From: Tricholoma matsutake
Lineage: Eukaryota; Basidiomycota; Agaricomycetes; Agaricales; Tricholomataceae
Length of the DNA stretch: 64,000 bases
Assembly: GCA_026075535.2 (NCBI GenBank)
Contig: AP026545.1
Location: forward strand, 8,246,001-8,310,000
Direction: 5' to 3'
This document shows, one piece after another, positions 63,712 through 64,000 of the stretch. Position 1 is the stretch's first letter. Each line of letters opens with the position of its first letter. The notes below the pieces were generated by a model. That model was not told where the DNA came from. It ran no database searches and saw only the letters and a list, made by a program, of their open reading frames with translations. A program made the position numbers and the translations under genes.

Positions 63712-64000
63712 ATGCCAGAAACTTGTGTGATGGCCCTCAAGAAACTAGAAGAAAAGCTAGAAAGACTCGAGGGTGAACTTGGCAATTTGAAGGCTGAAAA
63801 TCACACCCTTACCAAAACAGTACACGACTTGACAAAAAATTTTGATCAATTGACCCTTGCAAATGCTGCCAGAAAACCACAGAAAAAGGTGGGCCTTAAG
63901 CCTTCACCTCCCAGTGAGTTCAACAGAGATCATTCCAAGGGACGGGCCTTCCTCAACTCATGCCAACTGTACATATGGTTGGCACCAGAGCAGTTCAAGA
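63712..64000 (+). CDS. gypsy6 gag, N-terminal part
   Basis: ATG at 63712 (a second in-frame ATG at 63730) opens a frame that is still open at the window end. It begins with a coiled coil (KKLEEKLERLEGELGNLKAE), then a basic linker and the gag-typical FNRDHSKGRAFLNSCQLYIW with LAPEQF. No stops in the 96 visible codons. Gag would form particles and bind RNA. Confidence 0.8.
   Translation, partial: MPETCVMALKKLEEKLERLEGELGNLKAENHTLTKTVHDLTKNFDQLTLANAARKPQKKVGLKPSPPSEFNRDHSKGRAFLNSCQLYIWLAPEQFK

Larger units (their letters stand above)
63232..64000 (+). mobile_element. gypsy6: 5' part of a gypsy element (runs off window)
   Basis: A 5' LTR is followed by a leader and the start of gag on the plus strand. 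The LTR belongs to the same family as gypsy5. Confidence 0.85.

Overview
The window looks like a transposon-packed, gene-poor stretch of a basidiomycete (Agaricomycetes) nuclear genome. The reasons are spliceosomal introns of 49-60 bp with fungal GT..AG borders, chromodomain Ty3/gypsy integrases, Mutator-like (MULE), Helitron and KDZ-associated relics, and one multi-membrane-span protein of a type I know from mushroom-forming fungi. Only one gene looks intact and host-owned: a spliced 481-aa membrane protein at 19890-21395 (+). I cannot name the species.

Layout. 1-990: a repeat-associated ORF cut by a hAT-like element. 990-2760: left part of that element, with a perfect 12 x 22 bp array. 3160-4965: MULE transposase relic with its right terminal inverted repeat (TIR). 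5040-8390: a ~0.95 kb direct-repeat pair around an unrecognised core. 8815-19558: a ~435 bp hAT-like MITE (8-bp TSD) split by a complete 10.3 kb gypsy element (gypsy1, minus strand, 198-bp LTRs, 5-bp TSD). 19890-21395: the host gene. 22056-22920: a MULE-type MITE. 22955-23340: Copia integrase relic. 23634-23912: small hAT-like MITE. 24117-27830: two 1007-bp solo LTRs in a decayed intron-containing gene. 29930-33887: gypsy4 end, split by a 1738-bp hAT-like element. 33888-46093: gypsy2 (+), carrying an antisense spliced Cys-rich gene and a hAT-in-hAT nest. 46094-52633: gypsy3 (minus), split by two hAT-like elements and invaded by gypsy5 (52634-57008, minus). 57009-63231: more hAT-like sequence, integrase, Helitron Rep and CxC5-like relics. 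63232-64000: start of gypsy6 (+).

Main observations. (1) The body of gypsy1 is saturated with perfect 6-10 bp-stem, short-loop hairpins, roughly one every 40-60 bases over about 9 kb of coding sequence; the other gypsy elements do not look like this by eye. (2) gypsy1 keeps two unbroken reading frames (2327-codon gag-pol and an 801-codon second ORF in env position). Their 17 premature stops are all TGA where CGA (Arg) fits, and all LTR-LTR differences fall at CpG. The same CpG decay explains nearly all stops in gypsy2, gypsy4 and gypsy5 and the loss of three catalytic residues. (3) A family of non-autonomous hAT-like elements (8-bp TSD, TTTACACTCCCCC termini) has subterminal GGAGTCC arrays and degenerate tRNA-like Pol III modules facing outward near both ends, plus palindromic internal modules also found in unrelated TIR elements. 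(4) gypsy2 carries a four-exon antisense gene for a Cys-cluster, coiled-coil protein.

Nearly everything except the host gene is mobile DNA; non-autonomous DNA elements and retroelements repeatedly land in one another, so insertion order can be read from target-site duplications.
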